DNA from: Legionella sp.
GTDB lineage: Bacteria > Pseudomonadota > Gammaproteobacteria > Legionellales > Legionellaceae
Reading direction: 5' to 3'
NCBI GenBank assembly: GCA_030680075.1
Contig: JAUXWR010000313.1
Coordinates: 1-64,000 of the forward strand
Length of the DNA stretch: 64,000 bases
Under the pieces are notes generated by a model that was not told the origin of the DNA, ran no database searches, and worked only from the letters and a program-made list of their open reading frames with translations. The position numbers and the translations under genes were made by a program. This document shows, in pieces, positions 27,291 through 35,528 of this stretch. Numbering within the stretch: position 1 is the first letter of the stretch; the number at the start of each line of letters is the position of its first letter.

Positions 27291-27911
27291 TTATCTGAAA
27301 GGCTCAGGATCACCTTTTCCTACTCGCAATACCACGGGGAAGTCCCCCGTCAAATCAATAACGGTTGTTGGCTCATGCCCACAATGCCCACCGTCAATGA
27401 TTAAATCTGTCTGATTACCCAGTAAATCCTCAATAGCCTCAGGCTGGCTTAATGGTGCGTTAGCACCCGGCAGTATAAGGGTGGTACTCATCAACGGCGC
27501 ATCAAGGCATTCAAGTAATGCCAGGGTAATAATATTTTCAGGTACTCGTAAACCCAGTGTCTTTCGCTTGGGATGTAACATGAGTCGAGGGACTTCATGG
27601 GTGGCATTCAAAATAAAGGTGTACGCTCCCGGTGTAAATGCTTTTAATAAACGAAAAATTGGGTTAGAAACTTTGGCGTAAGTGCCCAATTCTGACAAAT
27701 CCCGGCATACAAGTGTCATATTATGGTTTTTATCCAATTGGCGTAAACGCCGAATGCGCTCTAACGCTGACTTATTGCCTAATTTACAACCAAGGGCATA
27801 CCCTGAATCCGTTGGATAAACGATTAAGCCCCCATCTTCAACAATGGTTGCCGCCTGCCTTAATAAACGTGCCTGCGGGTTATCTGGGTGAATTGCAAAA
27901 AACTGACTCAT
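27291..27911 (-). CDS. yciO: YciO/Sua5/YrdC family protein (threonylcarbamoyl-AMP synthase-like)
   Basis: This 206-residue YrdC-domain protein has IVYPTDSGYALGCKLG, LRQLDKNHNMTLVCRDLSE, FTPGAYTFILNA, TLGLRVPE and LIIDGGHCG. The family binds RNA and ATP and includes TsaC, which forms threonylcarbamoyl-AMP for tRNA t6A. YciO proteins are a separate branch with debated activity. The start at 27911 (MSQFFAIHPDNPQA) is typical. Pairing with the downstream-facing rnm gene (yciV) is the same as in E. coli. Confidence 0.92.
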   Translation of the reverse strand: MSQFFAIHPDNPQARLLRQAATIVEDGGLIVYPTDSGYALGCKLGNKSALERIRRLRQLDKNHNMTLVCRDLSELGTYAKVSNPIFRLLKAFTPGAYTFILNATHEVPRLMLHPKRKTLGLRVPENIITLALLECLDAPLMSTTLILPGANAPLSQPEAIEDLLGNQTDLIIDGGHCGHEPTTVIDLTGDFPVVLRVGKGDPEPFR

Positions 27912-27922
27912 AAAGTCCCCTG

Positions 27923-28747
27923 TCAAATGTTCCATTGATGCCAAACAGGTATACAGTTTAACGGCAGTTGCCGCTGGCGTCCAAGAGATATACGCGATAA
28001 TGTATCACCATGATAGTCAGAGCCACTGGATGAGAGCAATTGAAATCGCTGGGAAAGACCTGCCATCTCTTGAACTTCGGTGACAGTCATTTCACCAGAA
28101 ACAACTTCCAGACCACTTCCACCTGCCCCTTTAAATTCTTCTATTAAATCATGTAATTTGGTACGCGTTAATTTATATTTCAAAGGATGCGCGAGCACTG
28201 CGTGCCCTCCCGCCTCTGTAATACCTTCAACCGCCTCGGTTATTGAGATCCAGGGGGTTTCGACGTAAGCGGCTTTTCCTCTTCCCAAAAAACGTTTGAA
28301 GGCTGTTTGCATATCGGCAGCTAAACCTTCCTCAATAAAAACCCGCGCAAAATGCGGCCTTGCAAGTCGGTCATGACCTGCAATTTTACAGGCTTTTTCA
28401 AAGGCATCGCTAATTCCTAACGTCACCATACGCTCTGCAATTTGGCGCGATCGCACATAGCGGCTCTCAGTCTGGCGGGCAATAAGCTCTGTTAACAGGG
28501 CGTTATCGGGGTTTATTGCCAGCCCAAGAACATGAATATCATATTTTTTCCAACGGGTACTAAGCTCAATACCATTGATAAAAGTAATATCAGTATTAGT
28601 TTGGTCTTGCAGAATTTTAACGCCTGCGACAGTATCGTGATCAGTCAAGGCCAAAACCTTAACGCCTGCCTCAATCGCTTTTTCCAGTAGCTGTTGCGGG
28701 GATAGTATTCCATCCGAACAATTACTGTGACAATGTAAATCAATCAT
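27923..28747 (-). CDS. rnm: PHP-domain phosphoesterase (RNase AM, YciV)
   Basis: This 274-residue PHP-domain enzyme has the metal motifs DLHCHSNCSDG at the N-terminus, LALTDHDTV, HVLGL, ARPHFARV and SSGSDYHGDT. E. coli YciV is reported as a 5'-3' exonuclease on small RNAs and as a 3',5'-nucleoside bisphosphate phosphatase. It is first in a minus-strand run (rnm, yciO, trpS, scpA, scpB, rluB) and is divergent from phoH with about 180 bp of promoter space. Confidence 0.93.
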   Translation of the reverse strand: MIDLHCHSNCSDGILSPQQLLEKAIEAGVKVLALTDHDTVAGVKILQDQTNTDITFINGIELSTRWKKYDIHVLGLAINPDNALLTELIARQTESRYVRSRQIAERMVTLGISDAFEKACKIAGHDRLARPHFARVFIEEGLAADMQTAFKRFLGRGKAAYVETPWISITEAVEGITEAGGHAVLAHPLKYKLTRTKLHDLIEEFKGAGGSGLEVVSGEMTVTEVQEMAGLSQRFQLLSSSGSDYHGDTLSRISLGRQRQLPLNCIPVWHQWNI

Positions 28748-28928
28748 AAATTACCGAAGATACGCCTCATGCCAAGTCAATTTAAACCACACTTCATTAT
28801 ATAGTAGTTTAATGCTGTTTGTTTATATATTCTTTGCTTATTTTTGTAACTAAGCCGCTCACAATACTTGCGAAATAGTCGGTTTATGAACTATCCTTTA
28901 AACATACTTCTTAAAAATAACTATCCCA

Positions 28929-29882
28929 TTGAGCAGTACATTACACAGCGAAAACATTTATTTACCCCACTTGACTGTCGAGCGACTAGCAAATTTGTGC
29001 GGCGTTTTCCATCAAAACATTAAATTTCTTGAAGATTCTCTTCACCTGACTATCAAAATCAACCAAACTAAATTGACCTTATTTAGCCAATCAAATCAGG
29101 CACTTTTGCGCGCCAAACAAATTATCAAACACTTATACAAATTCACTGAAAAACCAATAGATGTGGAAACTATACAATCGTTGCTAAATGAAAAGGAAAC
29201 CAAACCCGCTATGTCCCCCATAAAATTAAGCCGAAAATCGATTTTACCTCGTAACAGCAAGCAAGCTGACTACTTAAAAAGCATTGACGAGCATGATGTT
29301 GTTTTTGCTGTGGGGCCTGCTGGCACCGGAAAAACATACCTTGCCGTCTCTAAAGCCATAGAATGCTTTGAAAAAGGCGAAGTGCAACGCCTTATTTTTG
29401 TAAGACCTGCTGTGGAAGCCGGTGAAAAATTAGGCTTTTTGCCAGGCGACCTCGTTGAGAAGGTTCTCCCCTATCTTCGCCCCATTTATGACGCACTTTA
29501 TGAAATGCTGGGTTTTAAAGAAACCCAAAAACTTATTCAAAGTGATGTTATAGAAATTCTTCCTTTAGCCTTCATGCGCGGCCGCACATTAAATGAAGCG
29601 TTTATTATTCTCGATGAAGGTCAGAATACCACTGTTTTGCAGATGAAAATGTTCCTGACACGAATGGGTTTTGGCTCAAAAGCGGTTGTGACCGGCGACA
29701 TGACCCAGGTTGATTTGCCCAAAGGTACACTCTCTGGTTTAGCGCATGCTACTAAATTATTAAAAGATATAAATGAAATCAGCATCCATACATTTACCAG
29801 TCGTGAAGTCGTAAGACATCCACTAGTGTCAAAAATTGTTGATTGTTATGATGTCCCATTAAACGAAGAGAAGTCTCAATGA
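28929..29882 (+). CDS. ybeZ: PhoH-like ATPase (YbeZ)
   Basis: This 317-residue ATPase has the Walker A GPAGTGKTYLAV at about residue 135 and Walker B AFIILDEGQN. RPAVEAGEKLGFLPGDL and MTQVDLP are characteristic. The N-terminal 80 residues are the usual YbeZ-type domain. A TTG start at 28929 is likely, because no in-frame ATG precedes the conserved YLPHLTVERLANLCG region. It is probably an RNA helicase-like partner of YbeY in ribosome maturation. The stop overlaps the ybeY start in ATGA. Confidence 0.93.
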   Translation: MSSTLHSENIYLPHLTVERLANLCGVFHQNIKFLEDSLHLTIKINQTKLTLFSQSNQALLRAKQIIKHLYKFTEKPIDVETIQSLLNEKETKPAMSPIKLSRKSILPRNSKQADYLKSIDEHDVVFAVGPAGTGKTYLAVSKAIECFEKGEVQRLIFVRPAVEAGEKLGFLPGDLVEKVLPYLRPIYDALYEMLGFKETQKLIQSDVIEILPLAFMRGRTLNEAFIILDEGQNTTVLQMKMFLTRMGFGSKAVVTGDMTQVDLPKGTLSGLAHATKLLKDINEISIHTFTSREVVRHPLVSKIVDCYDVPLNEEKSQ

Positions 29883-30355
29883 ACCATCAAATTGATTTAC
29901 AAATAGCGTGTGAGGATCCCTTACCAGTGAGTGAGGACTGCCTTGTGAGCTGGGTTAAAAAAACATTGGATCAATACGAAGAAGAAGCTGAATTAACACT
30001 GAGACTGGTCGATATCGATGAGATTACTGAGTTAAATACGCTTTACAGAAAACAAAACAAGCCCACCAATGTGCTTGCCTTTCCTGGCAATGTTCCAGAA
30101 GAAATAGAACTTGAATACTCTTTTTTGGGCGATATAATTATTTGTCCTGCTGTTTTGAAAATGGAAGCAATCGATCAAAAAACACCGTTAGAGGCCCATT
30201 GGGCCCACATCGTTGTTCATGGGGTTCTGCATTTGTTAGGGTATGATCACATCGAGGACGCTGATTTTAAACTTATGCAAGCGAAAGAAATTGAGTTGCT
30301 TGATAACCTGGGATTTACTAATCCTTATCACCAAGAGGGTAATGACGTTGAGTAA
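29879..30355 (+). CDS. ybeY: Endoribonuclease YbeY
   Basis: This 158-residue zinc-dependent endoribonuclease matures 16S rRNA 3' ends and acts in ribosome quality control. The zinc motif HGVLHLLGYDH is exact, and LNTLYRKQNKPTNVLAFPGN is the expected conserved strand. The start overlaps phoH by 4 bp and the end overlaps corC by 14 bp. Confidence 0.96.
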   Translation: MNHQIDLQIACEDPLPVSEDCLVSWVKKTLDQYEEEAELTLRLVDIDEITELNTLYRKQNKPTNVLAFPGNVPEEIELEYSFLGDIIICPAVLKMEAIDQKTPLEAHWAHIVVHGVLHLLGYDHIEDADFKLMQAKEIELLDNLGFTNPYHQEGNDVE

Positions 30356-31217
30356 AGAGGATGATTCGGGTTCCTGGTTTATACGCTTGAAGCAATTTTT
30401 GCAAGTAGAACCCAAAAACAAAGATGAATTAATCAGGTTGATACGCGATGCGCAAATTCGCTCTCTTATTGACTCAGAAACGTTGGGGATGATTGAAGGT
30501 GTAATCCAGTTTTCCCAAATGCGCGTGCGCGATATCATGCTTCCAAAAAAACAAATGACGACCCTGTCTCAGGATGATGACTTAAAAAAAGTAATCGAAA
30601 TCGTTACCACGACAGGCCACTCGCGCTTTCCGGTGACGGGCGATAATAAAGATGACATTATCGGTATTTTGCATGCCAAAGATTTGTTACGTTATATCGA
30701 GGCGGGCGATAATGAAATTGATTTAGGCGATATTGTGCGTCTGGCAACCTTTGTCCCAGAAAGTAAACGCCTGGATTTATTGCTAAGTGAGTTCCGGAAT
30801 AACCGTAACCACATGGCATTAGTCGTTGATGAATATGGTACCGTCAGTGGTTTTGTTACTATTGAAGATATTATTGAACAAATAATTGGTGATATAGAAG
30901 ATGAGTTTGATGTTGATGAAGAAGCCTACATCAAAGCTCATGGCGATGCGCAATATATTGTGAAAGCTCACGCACCCATTGAGGAATTTAACGAACAGTT
31001 GCATGCTGACTTCAGCGACGAAATCTACGATACTATTGGAGGCATTGTAATGGCCAATTTTGGGTATTTACCCAAACGAGGTGAAGTCATTACAATTAAT
31101 GACTTTGAGTTTAAAATAATTAATGCCGATGCCCGCTCTATAAAATTGTTAGGCTGCTTTGATAAACGTTCGATAGTTGACCCTACAGAGAAAGGACTAA
31201 CAAGTGATGAACAGTAA
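30342..31217 (+). CDS. corC: CBS-domain transporter-associated protein CorC (YbeX)
   Basis: This 291-residue soluble protein is implicated in magnesium and cobalt efflux and ribosome homeostasis. Its order is an N-terminal helix, VRDIMLPKKQMTTL starting the first CBS domain, a second CBS at VDEYGTVSGFVTIEDIIEQIIGDIEDE, then a CorC/HlyC domain (DTIGGIVMANFGYLPKRGE). The start at 30342 (MTLSKEDDSG) has AAGAGGG 4 bases ahead. It overlaps ybeY and, by about 14 bp, cpxR. Confidence 0.93.
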   Translation: MTLSKEDDSGSWFIRLKQFLQVEPKNKDELIRLIRDAQIRSLIDSETLGMIEGVIQFSQMRVRDIMLPKKQMTTLSQDDDLKKVIEIVTTTGHSRFPVTGDNKDDIIGILHAKDLLRYIEAGDNEIDLGDIVRLATFVPESKRLDLLLSEFRNNRNHMALVVDEYGTVSGFVTIEDIIEQIIGDIEDEFDVDEEAYIKAHGDAQYIVKAHAPIEEFNEQLHADFSDEIYDTIGGIVMANFGYLPKRGEVITINDFEFKIINADARSIKLLGCFDKRSIVDPTEKGLTSDEQ

Positions 31218-31887
31218 CATTTTAATCGTTGATGATGACACTGAGCTAACTGACTTATTAGTCCAATACCTCGAACCCGAAGGTTTTACTGTTTCTTGTG
31301 TTCACGATGGTGAAAATGCCGTTAAAAAAGCACTTAACCAACCATTTGACGCCATAATCCTGGACGTTATGTTGCCAAAATTAAATGGTTTTGAAGTACT
31401 GAAAGCCATTCGCGAACATCTTGAAACCCCTGTTCTCATGCTTACTGCTCGTGGTGATGATATCGACAGGATTGTAGGCCTTGAAATTGGTGCAGATGAT
31501 TACTTGCCAAAACCTTGTAACCCACGCGAGCTGGTAGCACGTCTTCGAGCTATCTTAAGACGAACTCAAAAAATACCCACTCAGCGACCCGTTATTGATC
31601 ACCAAGGCATCGTAGTCGATTGCTCCAAGCGCCTTGCAACGCAACACGGTGAGCCAATGGAGCTAACCAACGCGGAATTTAACATTCTGGAAATGTTAAT
31701 CAAATCCCCAGGCCAGGCTTTTTCCAAAGAAGAATTAACCGAATATGCACTCGGTCGGAAATATACCGCTTACGATAGAAGTATTGATGTGCATATTAGT
31801 AATCTGCGTAACAAGCTTGGTGACAATCAAGAAGGCGAGCCTCTTGTAAAAACTGTCCGGGGCTTTGGGTATATGTTTAATGCGTAG
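31207..31887 (+). CDS. cpxR: Response regulator CpxR
   Basis: This 226-residue OmpR-family regulator has a receiver domain with acidic pocket D9-D11, phosphoacceptor D53 (ILDVMLP) and a conserved lysine in LPKPCNP. The C-terminal winged-helix domain ends RSIDVHISNLRNKLG and VRGFGYMFNA. A GTG at 31204 is an alternative start. In Legionella CpxR regulates envelope stress and several Dot/Icm genes and effectors. It is cotranslated with cpxA, overlapping by 8 bp, and sits in the corC run. Confidence 0.9.
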   Translation: MNSNILIVDDDTELTDLLVQYLEPEGFTVSCVHDGENAVKKALNQPFDAIILDVMLPKLNGFEVLKAIREHLETPVLMLTARGDDIDRIVGLEIGADDYLPKPCNPRELVARLRAILRRTQKIPTQRPVIDHQGIVVDCSKRLATQHGEPMELTNAEFNILEMLIKSPGQAFSKEELTEYALGRKYTAYDRSIDVHISNLRNKLGDNQEGEPLVKTVRGFGYMFNA

Positions 31888-33259
31888 TCTTTATTGGAAA
31901 ATTTTTCTTTCCTTTTGGTTAGCGACTATTCTCACCATCATTACCACCGCCTGGGTAACCAGCGAAATCGCACAAAAATCATCAATCCCCGCGCGTGAAA
32001 AAGTATTTATGGATAGCTATGCCAATGCGGCTGTGGCGACCTTTGAATCAGGTCAGCACGCGGCATTAAAAAAATGGCTGGCACAAACTGGCTCCTCAAA
32101 AAGAATGACCCTCTATTTGTTATCCAGTACAGGAGAGATTGTCGGAAACCAGTCACCACCGCAAGAAGTCATAGAAATCGGCAGGGATTTGGTCAAGGAA
32201 CAATTAGACGATGGGATGCTTAAATTTGGTAATTTAATTGTCAGTCACGAAATTTTATCCACTTCAGGTAAAGGGTACCGCTTGGCAGCTGTCAGTGAGA
32301 GGCCATTATCTCACTTTGTGGTTATTCCCTGGGCAGGATTAACCATTCGACTGACCATTGCAATTTTTATTAGTGGTCTTATTTGCTATCTATTATCTGT
32401 CTATCTGACCAAGCCTTTGCGATCATTAGGCTTGGCTGCAAAATCTATCGCGACTGGAAAATTAAATACCCGTGTTGGGCACTTTAAAGGACACAATCGC
32501 GATGAAATTGCTCAGTTAAGTAACGAGTTTGACCGAATGGCTGAACAACTTGAAACGCTTGTTAACTCCAAAGAGCGTTTACTACAAGATATTTCTCACG
32601 AATTACGATCACCCCTCGCCCGCCTCCAGATAGCCATAGAATTAGGCCGCAAAAAAGCAGCGCAGTCTGCGGAAGTCGAGTTTTGTCGCATGGAAGTTGA
32701 GTGTTTGCGCTTAAACACCCTCATAGGAGAAATCCTGGAGTTTGCGAGGCTTGATAAATCGGTCGATGAGCTTGATAAAAAAAACGTGAATATCAATGAC
32801 TTGATTAACCGCATTATCACTGACGCAACTTTTGAGTTTGGGGAGTCTCATCCACAGACTATATTGAATTCTACTAAAGACTACTCTCTTTCCATTGATG
32901 AGCGCTTGATTCATCGAGCGCTTGAAAATGTTATTCGCAATGCACTGCGTTACTCTCCACCAGGTAAAGTAGTTACTATATTTGTCTCAGCTGATGAACA
33001 AAACAATCAATTGTTTATTGATATCACTGACGAGGGGCCGGGTGTTCCTGAGGAGCAATTAACGCGTATCTTTAACCCTTTTTATCGGGTTGATACCTCA
33101 CGAGCAAAAAAAACGGGGGGTTATGGATTAGGGTTATCGATTGCTGAAAAGGCTATCATGCTTCATCAGGGAACGATTAGCGCGGTTAATTTAAAACCCT
33201 CGGGCTTACGAGTGCGAATCATGCTGCCTTTTTTCAATAATCAAACTAATCTTCTGTAA
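31880..33259 (+). CDS. cpxA: Sensor histidine kinase CpxA
   Basis: This 459-residue inner-membrane kinase has TM1 at residues 7-28, a short periplasmic domain, TM2 at about 155-180, a HAMP domain, and the phosphoacceptor histidine in DISHELRSPLARLQIA. The ATP-binding domain has N (ENVIRNALRYS), DEGPGVPEE and GGYGLGLSIAEKA. The start at 31880 (MRSLYWKIFLSFW) is chosen; an earlier TTG lies in the cpxR tail. It senses envelope stress and phosphorylates or dephosphorylates CpxR. Confidence 0.92.
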   Translation: MRSLYWKIFLSFWLATILTIITTAWVTSEIAQKSSIPAREKVFMDSYANAAVATFESGQHAALKKWLAQTGSSKRMTLYLLSSTGEIVGNQSPPQEVIEIGRDLVKEQLDDGMLKFGNLIVSHEILSTSGKGYRLAAVSERPLSHFVVIPWAGLTIRLTIAIFISGLICYLLSVYLTKPLRSLGLAAKSIATGKLNTRVGHFKGHNRDEIAQLSNEFDRMAEQLETLVNSKERLLQDISHELRSPLARLQIAIELGRKKAAQSAEVEFCRMEVECLRLNTLIGEILEFARLDKSVDELDKKNVNINDLINRIITDATFEFGESHPQTILNSTKDYSLSIDERLIHRALENVIRNALRYSPPGKVVTIFVSADEQNNQLFIDITDEGPGVPEEQLTRIFNPFYRVDTSRAKKTGGYGLGLSIAEKAIMLHQGTISAVNLKPSGLRVRIMLPFFNNQTNLL

Positions 33260-33330
33260 ATTAAATCTTGTAATTGCCCTCTTAAACTCATTAAGATGGT
33301 TTATAATACAGCCCACACGGAAATTAGTCA

Positions 33331-34158
33331 GTGAGCCACGCCAAAAGACTTGATAGAGCAAGCGGCATTTTATTTTTGTTATCTTTTGTATTGTCTAAAT
33401 TACGTTATATCCCGTTTTCTCTTTTCTCCGCAATTACTTATTCTTCTTCGCTGGTTGTGCTCATGATGGGGTATTTCCTATGGTTCCTGGCCTGCCAACT
33501 GTATCCTGAACATCCCCGATTAAAAGGTAATTGGTATGCCTTCAGTCAATTTAAAAACCAGAATAGAATGGCCGCCGTCATTGGTTCTATCGCTATTATT
33601 TGTTGTTTTGCGGCATTCGCATTTCCCGTTTTCATGGTACCCGCGTGCTGGCTATTTGTTCTCAGTAATATCTTCTGGGGTATTTCCCAGTTTCATAAAA
33701 TGAAAAACCCACCCACTTATGACCCTGATTACTCCTCATCACGACAAAGAACCTATCTCTCTTATGTAGCGATTATGATAAGTTTAAGCATTTTAAATGC
33801 AATTTCAGCAACGCTATTGTTTATTTTTCCACTATTCACGGTGACTATTATCGCGCTAACCATTGGATTGAGTTTTTTACTCTGCCTTGCTGCATTTAAT
33901 AAATGGCTTGATTTTAATTTTATCAAGCACCAACCGGATAGGATAGAGAGCCATAGTTACGCGTCCATGAAAGAAAAATTGGATATTAACCCCTCACCGA
34001 CACCCTCGTTGCACGTGCCCGAGTTTGCTCTCTCTGATGATGAAGCTGACGAAATAGCGCGAGCAACCTTCCCTACCCCCATTAATACAACGTCTCGTGA
34101 TTTGCTGGCTAGATTCGATGAGGTCGCCGATGTCGGCGCAGGAAACTCCTTAAGTTGA
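33331..34158 (+). CDS. Hypothetical membrane protein with hydrophilic C-terminal tail
   Basis: This 275-residue protein has about six hydrophobic helices in residues 10-200 (FLLSFVLSKL, SSLVVLMMGYFLWFL, VIGSIAIICCFAAFAFPVFMV, YVAIMISLSILNAIS, TLLFIFPLFTVTIIALTIGLSFLL). A 70-residue polar tail follows, rich in S, D and E (FALSDDEADEIARATFP). The start is GTG at 33331. No family is recognised. It is 71 bp after cpxA. An acidic C-terminus after membrane helices is compatible with a membrane-inserted effector or a plain inner-membrane protein. Confidence 0.7.
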   Translation: MSHAKRLDRASGILFLLSFVLSKLRYIPFSLFSAITYSSSLVVLMMGYFLWFLACQLYPEHPRLKGNWYAFSQFKNQNRMAAVIGSIAIICCFAAFAFPVFMVPACWLFVLSNIFWGISQFHKMKNPPTYDPDYSSSRQRTYLSYVAIMISLSILNAISATLLFIFPLFTVTIIALTIGLSFLLCLAAFNKWLDFNFIKHQPDRIESHSYASMKEKLDINPSPTPSLHVPEFALSDDEADEIARATFPTPINTTSRDLLARFDEVADVGAGNSLS

Positions 34159-34203
34159 CGCGAATTCGATACTTACAGCATTGCGTTTAATGATGGCGGA
34201 TCT

Positions 34204-34385
34204 TTGGACAAGACAATTTTTAAATGCGGGTAAATAACTGGTCTTTGCGAGTCGCAGACGAAGCAACCCAGTGACCTTATCAGCAATAGATGCGCTAATT
34301 AGCTTTTCCAAGGCCACTGGATTGCTTCACTTTGTTCGCAAAGACGTGCATTTTTGCCGAGATTTAAAATAGTACTGTACAGAGA
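34204..34385. repeat. R2 palindromic repeat, copy 4
   Basis: The inner arms GTCTTTGCGAGTCGCAGACG and CACTTTGTTCGCAAAGACG, the AACCCAGTGACCTTATCAGC spacer and degenerate outer arms match the other copies in order. It fills most of the 335-bp gap 34159-34493; nothing else is recognised there. Confidence 0.8.
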
Positions 34386-34493
34386 TGGTGGCTCCTCAAG
34401 TGCACCCAGTTAAGTTAAAATAAGAAAATAAGTCTGTCAGTGAGAATGTTAAAGTCTTACAGACATTTTGCTTGATCAAGAGGTAAATCCCTA

Positions 34494-35279
34494 ATGAACA
34501 CACCCAAATATCTTGAAGGTGGGCGTACAAATAAGATTATACGTACCGAGGATTGTGTTCATCGTCCGACCGGACCATGGACTAACCAGGTTCACAAATT
34601 TCTGAATCATTTACGTAAAAATGGGTTTTATTCGGCTCCTGAGCCTTTAGGATTTGATGATAAGGGGCTGGAAATAGTCAGCTTTATAAAAGGCGAGGTG
34701 AGTAATTATCCGTTGAGTCCAAATGCGTCATCAAGCAAAGCATTGCTCTCTGCTGCCCGATTACTACGTAAATTTCATGATGCCTCACAAAACTTCTTAG
34801 CTGACAATACTTCTGAACAATGGCAACTGCCAGCACGTGACCCACAAGAAGTGATTTGTCACGGTGATTTTGCTCCCTACAATGTTGTTTTAGAAGGAGA
34901 GCAAGCTATTGGAATTATTGATTTCGATACGTGTCATCCAGGGCCTCGCACATGGGATATTGCTTATGCTCTGTATCGTTGGAGCCCATTTACCAATCCA
35001 GATAACAGAGACGGATTTGGAACTATTGAAGACCAAATTTCAAGGGCCCGTTTATTTTGCCAAGCTTATGGATTATCAAATGAGCAAAGAATTGGGCTGG
35101 CGAGTTTGATTATTGAAAGACTGGGTGTATTAATTAATTTTCTGTTGGCACAAGCAGAAAAAGGGAATAAAGATTTCGAGCTGCACAGGCAAGATGGACA
35201 TCATCTGCTTTATTTGGCAGACGTTGAGTATATTAAGGATCATTTAATTAAAATAGAAGATGGTCTTGGCAATCCTTAA
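34494..35279 (+). CDS. Aminoglycoside phosphotransferase (APH) family kinase
   Basis: This 261-residue kinase-fold protein has the Brenner motif HGDFAPYNVVL and IGIIDFDTCHPGPRTWDIAYAL, where the DFD aspartate binds magnesium. The N-terminal half has the GGRTNKIIRTEDCVHRPTGPW loop in place of a canonical glycine-rich loop and no obvious ATP lysine apart from K13, so activity is uncertain. The family covers antibiotic, choline, homoserine and protein-directed kinases, and the substrate cannot be assigned. GAGG lies about 11 bases ahead of the ATG. It sits in an accessory region between an R2 repeat and the giant gene. Confidence 0.8.
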   Translation: MNTPKYLEGGRTNKIIRTEDCVHRPTGPWTNQVHKFLNHLRKNGFYSAPEPLGFDDKGLEIVSFIKGEVSNYPLSPNASSSKALLSAARLLRKFHDASQNFLADNTSEQWQLPARDPQEVICHGDFAPYNVVLEGEQAIGIIDFDTCHPGPRTWDIAYALYRWSPFTNPDNRDGFGTIEDQISRARLFCQAYGLSNEQRIGLASLIIERLGVLINFLLAQAEKGNKDFELHRQDGHHLLYLADVEYIKDHLIKIEDGLGNP

Positions 35280-35528
35280 GTGGGGTAACTCCTCGACGAC
35301 TCCAAGCCCGCAAAAAAACGCGCATCTGAGGGCTTATCGCCAGCTCACGTTAACAAAAGAGCCGTGACGCACCCGATTTAACACCCGAAATTTGGGAATT
35401 ATTTCCGCACAATAATCATCCAAAGAATGATGGAGTTAGCAAAAAATATCCGCTAGAATGAGCATTATTTAACAAACATGGAAAAATTCTGGCACTACCA
35501 GCCTGTATTTTATAAGGAATAAGTCCAT

